Source: Mycocentrospora acerina
Taxonomy: Eukaryota > Ascomycota > Dothideomycetes > Pleosporales
DNA length: 64,000 nt
Reading direction: 5' to 3'
Assembly (NCBI GenBank): GCA_022701365.1
Contig: JAKUHH010000201.1
Span: forward strand, 372,001 to 436,000
Shown piece by piece: positions 53,345 through 64,000 of this stretch. Under the pieces are notes generated by a model. The model was not told the origin of the DNA. It saw only the letters and a list, made by a program, of their open reading frames with translations, and did no database searches. The translations under genes and the position numbers were made by a program. Positions within the stretch are counted from its first letter, which is position 1. Each line of letters begins with the position of its first letter.

Positions 53345-55721
53345 ATGTCCGGGCCGCCAGGGCCAGGCCAGGGGCCCAACCGGGCCATGAGCGTGGGAAA
53401 CGGGCCACCCAGTGCAGGTCTGCCACCACACAACGGCATGGCGCAGCAGCCCGTGGCTCCCCCTCCAAGCGCCTCGGGCCCGCAGACGCAGCAGAACTTG
53501 AACCAGATAGTGAGTCAAGGAATTCATACACGTCTTCTTTTTCACCTCTTCGTACTGTTTGGACTCTGCTGTGGATGTCTTCTTTTTTGCTTCTTCGTGC
53601 TGCTTCAACATCTTTCCTAACGCAACCAGGTCCTAGAGTATCTCTCCAAAAAAGGCTATGTCCGCACCGAAGCCATGCTCCGCAAGGAGTCGGAGCCCCA
53701 AGCCAACGGGCAGTCCATCGTGCCCCACAGCACCGAAGTGGGCGGCATCAAGTACACAAAGGCTTTTGAGCTGATACGAAAATACACAGAGGACAACCTG
53801 GACTTGTACAAGCCTGAACTGCGCAAACTGCTGTGGCCCATGTTTGTCTACTCGTTCCTCGACCTCGTGCGCGAGTACTTTTCAAAGGATGCCGAGACAT
53901 TCTTCGCGACCTACCAAGGCCTGTTTGAGCGCGACCATGAGGAAGACGTCAAGACGATGCGCCAAGTACGGCTGCCAACACACATCAAGGAGAGCCGCAT
54001 TGCAAAGCTCTACACAGAAAACAAGTACCGTGTGACCTTGACGACGATGCCCTTTTACAATCTGGTTCAATTCCTAGAGTCCAAGATGTTCGAGGGCGGG
54101 CAAGCCCTCCTTGATATCATTCGAGAGCACCTGAACATTGTCACAGTCGACCGTACAGCTACAGCGGAGAAGAGCATTGCAGCCATACTGGCTAGCGAGC
54201 AAGGCGACGACGACCTCCCAGCTGAGGATGAGGGTATTCCTGGGCACAATCCTGGGCACCCACTCACAACTCGCCACGATCCCGAGGCAGACGCCGCGCG
54301 TATACGACTGGCGCTAGGTGTATATCCTCAGGACCAGGATCTGCAAGACGACGTTCGCGCTGCTCTTCAGGACGAAGACGCTAAGAATGCGCCCCGGCCA
54401 GGTCAGCAGACACTGGCAGAAGAGTATGAGCAGCGCATAAAGCGTGAGCCCACAGAAGATGGTCCTTCGCGAGACACAATTCCTCTTCCACCATCGCTAG
54501 CGCGTGACGTTTCTATGGAGGTATCCAAGATTCAGGAATACCGCGATCGCTACAAGATGGAGGGCAGGACGGGCGGCGTAGGCCCTGCGGTCAGCGTCAC
54601 CATGTATACCTTCCACAACACATTTGATAGGTGAGGCTTGTCTTGGCTTTGGTTGATGAAAGATGCTAACCAGTGCTAAAAGTGTCAACTGCATCGACTT
54701 TTCTGGCGACAACCTGCTTGTAGCAGTTGGCATGGCTGAATCTTACATTCGTGTGTGGTCAATGGACGGAAGTCCTCTCACATCTCAGGGCTCCGATCAA
54801 AACGCACAACCATCCGCATCTCGACGACTCGTCGGGCACGCTGGCCCTGTCTACGCAGTTTCCTTCTCGCCCTCCACGACAAATCCAGATCCGTCTGGCC
54901 CGCCAACAAACTCACAGTACCTTCTCTCTTGCTCGGAAGACAAAACTATCCGCCTTTGGTCTCTGGAAACTTGGACCTGTCTGGTCGCCTACCGCGGTCA
55001 CGACAACCCGATCTGGGATTTGCAGTGGGGGCCCTATGGTCATTACTTCCTCACCGGCTCCAATGATCGCACAGCTCGCCTCTGGTCCACAGATCATATC
55101 GAACCTCTTCGCATCTATGTTGGTCATGACAATGACGTTGATTGTGTGACATTTCACCCGAACAACCTCTACGTCTTTACAGGGTCCTGCGACCGCACTG
55201 TTCGAATGTGGCATATTGCCGGTGGCAACTGTCTCCGCCTCTTCACAGGGCATACAGGCAACGTCACAGCCATTGCATGTTCTCCAGACGGCAAGATCCT
55301 TGCATCAGCCGATGATGCCGGGAACATTATTCTTTGGACACTCGAGACTGGACGACGGAAGAAGCGTATGCGCGGCCACGGCAAAGGTGGTATTTGGAGT
55401 TTGTCCTGGAGTGTCGAGTCTAGCGTTCTCGTCTCGGCGGGTGCTGACAAGACAGTGCGTGTTTGGGACGTTTTGCAAGAAACCAGTGAATCGAGTGGGA
55501 AAGCTGCAGATGGAAGTGCAGCGAAAACCGATGGTGCGCTGGCGACCAAGGGTGCAAGTGGCACGACAGTGTCTGGGACAAAGAAGGCTGCAAAGGAGAC
55601 GGGTGTGTCGGCTGATCAAATCAGCGCGTTCCCAACAAAGGACTCGCCCGTGTACAAGGTTCAATTTACACGGATGAACTTGGTACTGGCCGGCAGTGCA
55701 TATCTGCCGCAGAAGATATAA
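53345..55721 (+). CDS. TAF5: Transcription initiation factor TFIID subunit 5 (TAF5)
   Basis: Exons are 53345-53509, 53630-54630 and 54683-55721, giving 734 residues; the introns are 120 and 52 nt. The N-terminus is Pro/Gly-rich. A LisH-like helix (VLEYLSKKGYVRTEAMLRKE, about 56-75) follows. The NTD2 dimer domain (LYKPELRKLLWPMFVYSFLD to LESKMFEGGQ) is next. Then an acidic linker leads to seven WD40 repeats (about 390-700) with typical ends (IRVWSMDG, IRLWSLET, ARLWSTD, VRMWHIAGG, IILWTLETG, VRVWDVL). It is shared by TFIID, and in some species SAGA, and scaffolds TAF6/TAF9. A low-complexity Ala/Gly/Lys insert sits before the last blade. Confidence 0.96.
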
Positions 55722-55945
55722 GGTGGCGCGTTGGACGCGCATAGGCGTTTTGTTCAAAAGCAGAATCATAATGATTGTTTTTTTCGTCGTCGTCGTCGAG
55801 GAGTGCATGCAGAGTATATTTTTTTAAAGCCATGGGGAAATGACTAGCCCATGGGGTTTTGATAGCGAGAATTCGACATATATCAAGCCAAACCTCCAAT
55901 TTCCACCAAAAAAAAGGTCGTTTGATTTCCACTCTCCTCCCTATT

Positions 55946-55972
55946 CACACACACACACACACACACACACAC
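55946..55972. repeat. (CA)n microsatellite
   Basis: Thirteen and a half CA units lie between the convergent TAF5 and tautomerase-like genes. Confidence 0.95.
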
Positions 55973-56005
55973 CACAAGTAAACAACAACCCTCCCCCCTC
56001 TCTTC

Positions 56006-56542
56006 TCAAGCCCCCACCTCAGCAAAATCCTCCCTCGTCCTCAACTCCTCCATCAACATAATCATATCCTCATCCCCGCCCTCAGCCAACTCCCTAAACC
56101 TCTCCTTATTCTCCTTCAGCCACGCAATCTCCCCCCCAACCTCAGGCCGCTGAACCCCCATCTCCACCGCCGTCGTCAACGCCCCCATCACCCACACAGT
56201 CCGCAGTCTCCTGTCGTCTGGAACAGCCACGTCCGCATCCCCATCATTTAGCACCGCGTCCCACGCCGCGATTATGTCTCTGCAGTGTGCGCCGTATGTG
56301 TCTGTGGAGCGGGGTGAAGAAGAGGAGCTAGCGCGTGTGCGCAGGATGGCGCGGTTGTAGGTGCGGAGGATGCCGCCGCGGTAGACGGGGTGGGTGAGCG
56401 GGGGGGAGAAGGTGAAGCGCACGTTTATGAAGATGGAGGGCGTGTGGAAGCGGGTGCTGTGGAGGGAGGTGAAGGATTGGGCGAGGAGGAGTTGTTGGGT
56501 TGGGGTGAGGGGGAGGGTGTGCTCGATGTCGTAGAGGGGCAT
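56006..56542 (-). CDS. Tautomerase-like protein (cis-CaaD-like)
   Basis: A single-exon protein of 178 residues starting Met-Pro-Leu-Tyr-Asp-Ile-Glu-His, with Pro at position 1 after Met removal. Then LTPTQQLLLAQSFTSLHS and FHTPSIFINVRF match the fungal cis-CaaD-like tautomerase pattern (beta strand, helix, then a TPSLFVNVRF-like strand). A middle Ser-rich loop and an AAWDAVLND helix follow. The C-terminal 45 residues (WLKENKERFRELAEGGDEDM) form an acidic helix, as in family members of about 170 residues. The substrate is unknown. It differs from the tautomerase at 9813-10274, so the two are not recent duplicates. Confidence 0.7.
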   Translation of the reverse strand: MPLYDIEHTLPLTPTQQLLLAQSFTSLHSTRFHTPSIFINVRFTFSPPLTHPVYRGGILRTYNRAILRTRASSSSSPRSTDTYGAHCRDIIAAWDAVLNDGDADVAVPDDRRLRTVWVMGALTTAVEMGVQRPEVGGEIAWLKENKERFRELAEGGDEDMIMLMEELRTREDFAEVGA

Positions 56543-57583
56543 GGTTCTCTTTTTTTTTTTTAATTGTTGTTGGGGTTTTGATTGTGTTTGTGTTGGGTGG
56601 GTGGATGGATGGATTGCTGTTTTGGGTGGATGGGAGAGTGTGGGATGTCTTGGTGGAGGGGGGTGGTTTGATTGCCCTTAGTATGTATATATATATGTGT
56701 GTGTATGTCTCGTGGTGATATCTAGGATTGTTCAAGTGGAATGACGTTACACAGATATGGATGGGGTTCGGGTATAAGAATGTTTGGATAGCATGCAATG
56801 ACGTCGTAAAGGCATACGGATTACAAACCAACTCCACTGGTACTATTCGACTTCAGCTTAGACTGTGGTTGCTGTAGGGCGTGCAGACTACATGTTCATG
56901 TCACCATGGCGTTTCTTCCATGACAGGTTGCATGTAGTTCGCTCGACACGTGGACTTCATAAATCTTTGGAGTTAGGACATGAAGACCTCGGTTCTGTTC
57001 TTCGTATCAGTAATCACGAATGGTTTCGTTGTTATATATGGTGTGGTCGTTCATCAATGCCGCAGGTAGTGGTAGTGACTAATCGGCTTCACGATAGATG
57101 AACAGACAAGTGGACAAGATTGGTGAATAACCAAAAGAAAAAGGGTAAATATACACTTTGAAAACATCGAAAAATATGGCTGTGAACGGAATGCAAAGCT
57201 ATATTTTGAAAAGGATTAAATCGTGTGGTTCACCATTCAGATGCGGTCCGTGCGGGGTCCAACATCACCAAGGAGCCCCAATCTGGAGGTAGCGCTCCTT
57301 ACCAGGTTACAAACAATACCAAAATCTACAGCTCTCTCAGATTACGCGATTAGTTATATTTCGCGTTTCCATCACACTCTCCAGCTCTATATCTCGATTA
57401 CTTCCACACTCGCGCAAAACTAAGCGAGGTAACGCGTGTTCATGTGCAGACGCGACGAACCGAGCGGTCAAGTTTAGAATTATTAAGGAACAAGTTAAAA
57501 AGCGAGTTTCCTTCCTTCTCCCCTTTTGAAAAAAATTAGTATACCTTTATACCAAAGCCTGTAATTCACACTCCATCTTCGCC
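56543..57583. other. Intergenic, no gene recognised
   Basis: 1 kb with T/G-rich runs near 56545-56700 (the promoter of the tautomerase-like gene) and no convincing coding region. Confidence 0.45.
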
Positions 57584-58880
57584 ATGGAAGTCTTCGACCC
57601 ATCGACCGGCCAAATCTACCGCGAACTCACTTCTTCACTCGTCACTTCAATGGTACCCACTTGGCTGCATCAATCGCGGAATAAACGGCTAAACCCATCG
57701 CAACAACAAGATCGAGCAAGTAAAATTCCAAAACGGTGCTCTTCCCTCCAAGAAATGGCATTACGATCTTGCGTGTGGAACGCAGACTTCTTTCTGCCTG
57801 AAACGCTGCGGTGTGCGGGGTGGCATTATGCGAGAAGAGTGTACAAGAGACTCAAAGAGAGGTAAGTAATTGAAAAGTCTTGGATTTTAGAGCCGAGAGG
57901 TGGTTAGAAAATAGGTTGAACAAGACTGATGTGTGTGTGTGTATGTGCAGCGAGACACTTTCCTTTCATATATGGAGTATCTTCCATGATGCATTTCCTG
58001 CGGAACTCTCGCTGAATCAGCATTTCCGTGTCCGAGATGAAGCGGGTGGGCCGTTACTTCAGCAGCTTCCCTCTATTACTTCTCGGCTGGCTAGGCTTGA
58101 TGCTGGGGTGATGACTTCTGTGTGTGTTAGGGGCTATGACATTCGATTTGAGCAGTTGGTTGGTCTGTTGGCAATTCCTACGTTGGGGAGTTTAGTACTG
58201 GAAATGCAGGGAGTTTTGACAGAGTCACGTTGTGATGACAGATTGAGAGATTTCAGGGCTTGGACTCGTGCTGCGCGTGAGAAGAAGTCTTTGAGGAGAT
58301 TGAGAGTACTTGTGTTGCGCAATTTTGGTGTGGAGAGGAATGTCGTGTTGAGTAGTTTGTTGGAATTTCCGGTGCTGTGCGTTGTCGGGATTTCTGAACC
58401 CGGGACAGGGGAGTTACAGAACACTTATGGAGAGTGGAAAATCTTTGGAGACAGCATGTAGGTGGTTTGACCCATACGTGTATGACGAAGGATTACTGAC
58501 TTGATAGACAACATAGCCAACCCGACTCCAATTTAGAATCGGATCCGAGTACGATATGGACACGTCACAATTTAACAACAACAAGTAAGGCGGACCTTCT
58601 TTATGACTTATCTCTGGGCTTGCTATCAGAGTCTAAAACAAGATTGGATCGGATGAGACCCACTGTGGCTGTTTCGTATGAGGATAGTACTAGATATATA
58701 GATAGTCCGTTGGATTGGTACCTTCGAAATTCTAATAAACGCAGTGTGCTGGCACACAAGCGTCTTGGAGATGATGGATTATTGAGGAAAATAAATGGAG
58801 AGGGTTCGAATAAGAAGAGAAGGGTCAGACAGGGGAAACAGAGGGATGTTGGGTCGATTTTGGGAGCATTCTCTACTTAA
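57584..58880 (+). CDS. Hypothetical protein, three exons
   Basis: Exons are 57584-57861, 57951-58457 and 58508-58880, giving 385 residues; the introns are 89 and 50 nt. I do not recognise the family. The sequence starts MEVFDPSTGQIYRELTSSLV. The middle has F-box-protein-like, Leu-rich text (ITSRLARLDAGVM, GLLAIPTLGSLVLEMQGVL, LRRLRVLVLRNFGV), which suggests a short LRR-like fold. The C-terminus is basic (SNKKRRVRQGKQRDVGS), with a possible nuclear signal. The first intron ends in a GT-repeat (gtgtgtgtgtatgtgcag). All three joins keep frame, which supports the model. Confidence 0.7.
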
Positions 58881-59636
58881 TGTAGTAATACATGCCGTCG
58901 GGATTCGGCGTATTGATATGTTTGAATAACTCATGGATAATTCAAATCTGATGTCTGTTTTCGAATGCGATCCTGTAAGTGTCAACGCTCTTAAATCTAA
59001 TGTTATTATAGGCAACGAATACAACTCGTTCGTTCAAGTTGTCTCTCTTCAAAAGTAGTCCCGTATGACCACAGATGGCTAAATTTAAGTCATTTTATTA
59101 TACAAACTCAAGCATCAGGAATCAGGCATACAGGTCATCTAGCTGTGTCTTGCTGGAAGTTACTCATCTTAAATCATGCAGTGTCAGCCTCATAAGCGCA
59201 ACAATGTCCATATTGGTATCGTTCTAGTTTGGTTAGACAGAGCTTACTATTTTTTCTGTATTTTTAGGGAGAGATTAGTTATGTGCTCAATCTCTCACTT
59301 TTGATTGTAATAAGGATAGGCTACCGTCTTGCAACCTAGTATTAATAATGGAAGAGAAGAGATGTCGACATTCGTAAGTGCATCACCAAAAGCCAAGCGT
59401 GAGCTCAAATACAAGTATAAGACCGTCAAGATATGTTTGTTTACAATAACAGATATGGTCTGAGTAGAATAAGCATGTGGTGAATACGGGTCGACCTTCT
59501 TCAACTTGTCGTCGTTGAAAGGCAAGTTTTAGCGGGGCGCTAAGCCTTGCGGGTCCACAGCTCCAAGCTTGACATCACACTCTTTAACTCTCGTTTTTTG
59601 CTTCAAGGTCTACAAACATTCTACATATCCGCCAAC
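58881..59636. other. Intergenic, no gene recognised
   Basis: 756 bp of AT-rich sequence between the hypothetical gene and RBA50. No coding signal. Confidence 0.45.
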
Positions 59637-61031
59637 ATGGACTTCCAACGGGGAGAACGAGTGAATCTAAACTTCGATACCGGCGCAGTCGAGAAGTTAG
59701 AACCAGAAGAAAACTATGAACCCCCCGTATCCGGATTTCCCTCGTTTGTAGGCGACATACTGGAACGCGACCCCTCTTCCGCCAGCCCACCAGTCGCCCC
59801 GTCTATGAAGACAAGCGCAAGTGGATTCCCAGCGCACAAAAAACGTGTTCCAAGAGTATCGGCGTTCAAACAGGCACGCGCTGCGAAGGAGCAACAAGCT
59901 GCGTCAATAGCAAAAGCGCAAGATGCACCCAAAGTACCTACAGGGTTCGACCAGGATGACGAGAGGAGAGCAATAGATGAAGAGAATATGCAGCGGCTTG
60001 ATGCTATGTCGGAGCAGGAAATAGAGGAAGAGCAAAGAGAGTTGATGTCGAATCTCAGTCCAGCTCTAATCCAGAGGCTGCTTGCGCGGTCAAACATTGA
60101 CGAGGGGAGCAACGAACGGGACCTCTATCCTGAAGACAAACCTACTCCACCTCTGCCAACCAACAACAATAATAACAATAACAAAAAAACGAGCAATGTT
60201 GAAAACAAGCCGGAACCAAGTTTACAAAGTGAAAAGAAAGTTTCCTTTGCGCCTACAGAAACACATCACGATGCTCCACCTCCACCCCCACAAACCACAG
60301 CCCCCACAACAGACATACTCCCAACCGAATCATCCGACTCAATACACTTCCCAAATCCTCCTCAGCCTCCCGACCTCGATCCCAACGACCCCTCCTTTCT
60401 CCAAAACCTGCACGACAAATACTTCCCCACGCTCGCTCACAACCCCAGCGCCCTCTCCTGGATGCAACCCCTCGACCCCGCCGACACAACCTCTCCCTAC
60501 CACCCTTCGCACGCCGCCCTCAACGCTTCAGATCTGCGCTTCGACTTCACCGGCGCGCTCCTCGCACCAAGCGTTGCGCGCACGATACCCAGCGACAGGG
60601 GTCTGCACCACCATGCCGCAGCGCCAGAAGCAGCAGGATACACGATCCCCGAGCTAGCTGTCACGGCACGAAGTGCTGTTCCTGCGCAGAGATGTGTTGC
60701 GTACCAGACCTTGGGGCGGATATTGTACCGATTAGGACAGGGGGAGTTTGGGGTGGAGAGGGCGGAGCAAAGGACCGATGGGCCGGTGCGGGTTGCGCAG
60801 AATCCTGGGGGCGAGGCAGATGAAGAAGAGGAGAGAGGGGAGGAAGATGAGGATGAGGTGAAGAGTGCGATGGCGACGGGGCTGTGGACATGTATTGAGG
60901 AGGGCCGAGTGATTGAGACGTTGACGGAGGAGGCGGGGAGGGAGAAGGGACATCTTACTGCGCGGACGTTTGCGCAGGAAGCGCTGTGGAATTGGAGGAG
61001 AGGCGGAGGGCGGAAGAGACATGCAGTTTAG
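59637..61031 (+). CDS. RBA50: RNA polymerase II-associated protein 1 (RPAP1/RBA50)
   Basis: A single-exon protein of 464 residues from ATG 59637. It has the RPAP1 N-terminal helix (SEQEIEEEQRELMSNLSPAL, then IQRLLARS, about 142-170) and the RPAP1 C-terminal domain (SDLRFDFTGALL, about 298-310, followed by TIPELAVTARSAVPAQRCVA). The segment between is low-complexity, with an Asn run (bases 60162-60182) and a Pro-rich stretch. RBA50 helps assemble and import RNA polymerase II. An in-frame ATG at 59547 lies in poorer context. The length is close to yeast Rba50 (439). Confidence 0.9.
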   Translation: MDFQRGERVNLNFDTGAVEKLEPEENYEPPVSGFPSFVGDILERDPSSASPPVAPSMKTSASGFPAHKKRVPRVSAFKQARAAKEQQAASIAKAQDAPKVPTGFDQDDERRAIDEENMQRLDAMSEQEIEEEQRELMSNLSPALIQRLLARSNIDEGSNERDLYPEDKPTPPLPTNNNNNNNKKTSNVENKPEPSLQSEKKVSFAPTETHHDAPPPPPQTTAPTTDILPTESSDSIHFPNPPQPPDLDPNDPSFLQNLHDKYFPTLAHNPSALSWMQPLDPADTTSPYHPSHAALNASDLRFDFTGALLAPSVARTIPSDRGLHHHAAAPEAAGYTIPELAVTARSAVPAQRCVAYQTLGRILYRLGQGEFGVERAEQRTDGPVRVAQNPGGEADEEEERGEEDEDEVKSAMATGLWTCIEEGRVIETLTEEAGREKGHLTARTFAQEALWNWRRGGGRKRHAV

Positions 61032-61566
61032 AAGAGATTGTTGGATGGAAATGAACGCAGCTTATGAGCAGCACTTGCACTGTTTGCAATACCAAACGAG
61101 GAGCGCGCATAACCAATGTGTCTACTGCACCTGGCATTGACAACGCCTGCAAGGAATAAGTGATAACATAAGTGATAACAGAATGCCAAGCCGTATCCTG
61201 CCATGTAATGCTGTGTAAATGTTCTCAATCCCCCCCATCTACAATCCATATATCCTCCAAGGACACTCACTCTACTTATTATCAACGTCATATTCCTCTT
61301 GTTCGTTCAATCGTATCTCGTGCACAAAGTCTTCCAATGTCTCAAAGATAGTCCCGAATGACGACTGGTGCGCTCTTTTTGGAGGAGACTCCAGCCGGTC
61401 ACCTCTCCTTTTCTCAGTTATCGCAGAAGCACAACCCTCTACCATATATGGCGCAGACATACCGATCCGTTCGCTCCTGATGAAAATGAACCTGCACAAT
61501 ATTTATATCAATATTGAATTGAGAACAAACACAGAAGATGGAGAGAATTGGCTTGCACAAGCAAGC
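61032..61566. other. Intergenic between convergent genes
   Basis: 535 bp of 3' flank of RBA50 and UBP2. No coding signal. Confidence 0.45.
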
Positions 61567-64000
61567 TTACTCCATGAGATCCACGCCCTCCAGCACCGGA
61601 ATATCGGCATGAGCCGGCTCTGAAGGCAGGAGCCGATTGCTGTCTGCATCTTGCATCTCGACGTCGCTTGCCATGCCCTCCGGTTCTCTCTTTACGGCTT
61701 GCGTGAGCTCATCGACTAGGTCTTCTCGGATATACACAACTCCGGTACTGCATGGTGGCGGGTTGGTCTGCTCTTGGACGAATATCTCTTGCTCGTCAAC
61801 TGCGTCAACACTTGCGTCATTGTATTTTCGCCACATATTGTTTTGGAAATCATAAATGTATATCCAGTAGTGCCCTCCGTTAGGGGGACCACGATGCGTG
61901 AAAACTGCATGTAGGCGGTAAGGATGATCTTTGCAGTCCTTGAATATAGTGTCAATATCAGCCTCCAGGTCGGCCATTGTCGTCCTTATCTCTTCCAACT
62001 CTTTACGGAGGACTGTCGCCTTTTCATGTAGGACGTCGGAAAGTTCGGGTGGTGGTGTCAGTAATGCATCCTCTCCTTGGTTCTTGAACTCCTCTGCAAG
62101 ATCGGCGACAAAAGAACCTGTCTCCTCAACAACAGTAGCAAGATCGATACCTTGAATCTCCGTTGTCTGTAGATCCTTTCGCTGCTCACCGAGTGCACGA
62201 AGCTCTCTTTGTTTCTTCCACTGTGCCCGACGGAGCTCCAAGAGCTGTGACTCAGCCAGTGTTTTTGTTTCTCCGAGATACCGATCCAAATGCAATTTTG
62301 TCTCCAAGTCAATTTGCACACGGTCATACACCTGACCCTGTTTTCGATCGTATTGTATACGGCGGAGGTTGATGATCTGGATCGGCGCAGCTTTGGCAAT
62401 GTACTCGTACTTGGTAACACCATTTTCGAGGTCTCCAAGCCCAAAGTCATCATCCAGGGCAGCGTATATACTGCGTTGCCGCCCTCCAGGGGATACCAGA
62501 AAGTGGTCTCGAAGCTCACTCAAATTTAGCACTTTGTCTGCAGTATTCCGGACGACGGTCACATCACTAAAAAATAGCTTCTTCATCAGATCATCCTGCT
62601 CTCCGTCGCGCAGGACGCCTTCGCCTTTGAAAGCACACGACAACAAATCGAGAATATTTGTCATGACTTCTGCAGCGTCCTGCTGTCGCGCACTTTCTTC
62701 GATATTGCCGAGTTTGGTCTTGGTCTGGGTGATGGGCCGTGGCGGGATTGGAGGTGGACGTGTTGGTGGTACAGGTCTGTTGTCTGTTCCGTCTGCTCCG
62801 TCTGTTGTTAGATCCATGGGTTTCGTAGATGTATCGCTCTTCGCATCATTGTCATTGTCATCCCCCATGACCGAATCAGCAGGTGTAATAGTTGCTGGAT
62901 TGTCGCTGCCACTTGGAGGAAGTGTAGGGCCAATTATTGCCATTCCGTCGATCGAGCCGAGGTTGCCATTATCGCCTTTGGACTCTGGGGCTTTCTGTGA
63001 AACCTCTGGGCTATCAGTTCGGCAAAGCGCCAAAGCAGCGAGGTCAATTGCAGGCTGCACAGTGTCCGTGGGCGCGGTAATCATGTACTCGAAAAACATT
63101 CGTAGTTCGCGCACGACTAGGTAGGTTAGTACCATGACAGAAAATTCGATCACCCAACTTACATTTCTGAGCAACTTCTACCCTATGAGCAGTGACAGCT
63201 ACGCGCCCAACTATTTTGCTTTGTAACGCCTCTGGTGAAGGGTCTTGCATATGAGTGTCGCAGTCCAATATCATCTCTCGGAGAGGTTTGATTGTGAACA
63301 GAAACTGAAGCACACTGTTGAGGTAGCAGGTGTTACCAATGTTGCGACAACCTACAGGCCAACTATCCAGGGGATAGTCGTTCACTCTCGCAATTGGTTG
63401 ATTAGCTTTGTTATTATTATTTTCGAAATTTTGGGCCTGATCATATTCAATCAGCGCATACGCTTTCCTGAGTTTTTCAACATCGCCTGGAGCTGCGTAG
63501 GTGATTGCGGTATTCATAACATCGAGACTGACACCAGAGGTTCTGTCATTGAACTGGAATAACGCGTATGCCTCACCCAAATCCATCTCGGGCTCGATCA
63601 TCGTTCCGTATTCCAAGTAATGACGCAGTCGCTGGCTGTTACGCTTCTCTGCTATAATGGATACTGCTTTGCGGGCAGTCTCTTCGCACCCGGGATTATC
63701 TTGCAGCTACCATGTGTCAGTTTCATGACTGAGTCTAGTGATCGGTAACTAAAGCTCGTTTATCCAGCTTCAACATACCTTGATAGTGTACAAAGCCTCG
63801 ACGAAGTCATCAGGCTGACCAGGGTCCAAGTTCAACCACGACAGTGCCTGCTCATAGGTCTCAAGCGAGTCTGCAGCTTCCCCTCGAATAAGTGCGCTAT
63901 CGCGCGCATCACCAATGATCCGGAGCTGTTTCCGCGCTTCCTCAACCATTGAAGGGCTGATATCGGAAAGTCGAGACTTGAATACACCTATGATGTGGTC
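61567..64000 (-). CDS. UBP2: Ubiquitin carboxyl-terminal hydrolase 2 (UBP2), C-terminal part
   Basis: Exons in the window are >64000-63779, 63706-63163 and 63116-61567, giving 771 residues plus a missing N-terminus beyond the right edge; the introns are 72 and 46 nt. The Cys box is GCRNIGNTCYLNSVLQFLF, with the nucleophile in NTCYLN. The His box is FTHRGPPNGGHYWIYIYD near the end. Between them lies a long insertion with a disordered acidic part and a helical part (about 330 residues), as in yeast Ubp2. The upstream exon carries the helical repeats before the catalytic core. Ubp2 removes Lys63-linked ubiquitin and opposes Rsp5. Confidence 0.94.

Noticed and set aside
52880..53769. Several overlapping frames on both strands before and over the TAF5 start
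   Set aside because: They come from GC-rich tandem repeats in the promoter and from frames shifted against TAF5; they disagree with the clear TAF5 exon structure.

Overview
This window reads as nuclear DNA of a filamentous ascomycete (Pezizomycotina), most likely a dothideomycete. The evidence is split genes with short introns (about 41-76 nt, with GT..CTGAC..AG signals), compact gene spacing on both strands, HET-domain genes, a QDE-1/SAD-1 type RNA-dependent RNA polymerase, a PDR-type ABC pump, a mitochondrial ClpP and a tRNA-Ser with an intron. I assigned splice sites by hand and checked that every multi-exon model keeps its reading frame. There are no operons, CRISPR arrays or intact transposons. 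The species is not identified.

Layout. 1-1885 holds the 3' part of condensin SMC4. 3.1-15.6 kb is an accessory-looking block: an NmrA-like reductase, a PDR multidrug transporter with a PDRE-like palindrome just upstream of its ATG, a cis-CaaD-like tautomerase, a secreted TupA-like solute-binding protein and an F-box-like protein, separated by long stretches without genes. 15.8-20.9 kb is dense and conserved: a methylglutaconyl-CoA hydratase-like enzyme, a HIT hydrolase, EFM5, a LACTB2-like hydrolase with a 13-nt exon, tRNA-Ser(UGA) and HSP12. 21.6-26 kb carries two tandem HET-domain paralogues that share an unusual C-terminal four-cysteine module.

26.8-46 kb holds CaM kinase, iPGM, MED9, a RING-like protein, RdRP, ClpP, a putative mitochondrial protein of unknown function, a GNAT acetyltransferase, ECO1 and a proline-rich protein. 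46.7-50 kb holds two divergent GPI-type cell-surface proteins; one needs a GC-AG intron to reach its anchor signal. 50.7-64 kb holds a homocysteine methyltransferase, MED11-like, TAF5, a second tautomerase-like protein, an unknown protein, RPAP1/RBA50 and the 3' part of the deubiquitinase UBP2, which runs off the right end.

How the genes relate. Several encode the RNA polymerase II machinery (MED9, MED11-like, TAF5, RPAP1) or chromosome cohesion and condensation (SMC4, ECO1), but they are scattered and look like ordinary genome neighbours. The most unusual content is the HET pair, the solute-binding protein, and several odd splicing events (a microexon, a GC-AG intron and an in-frame intron).
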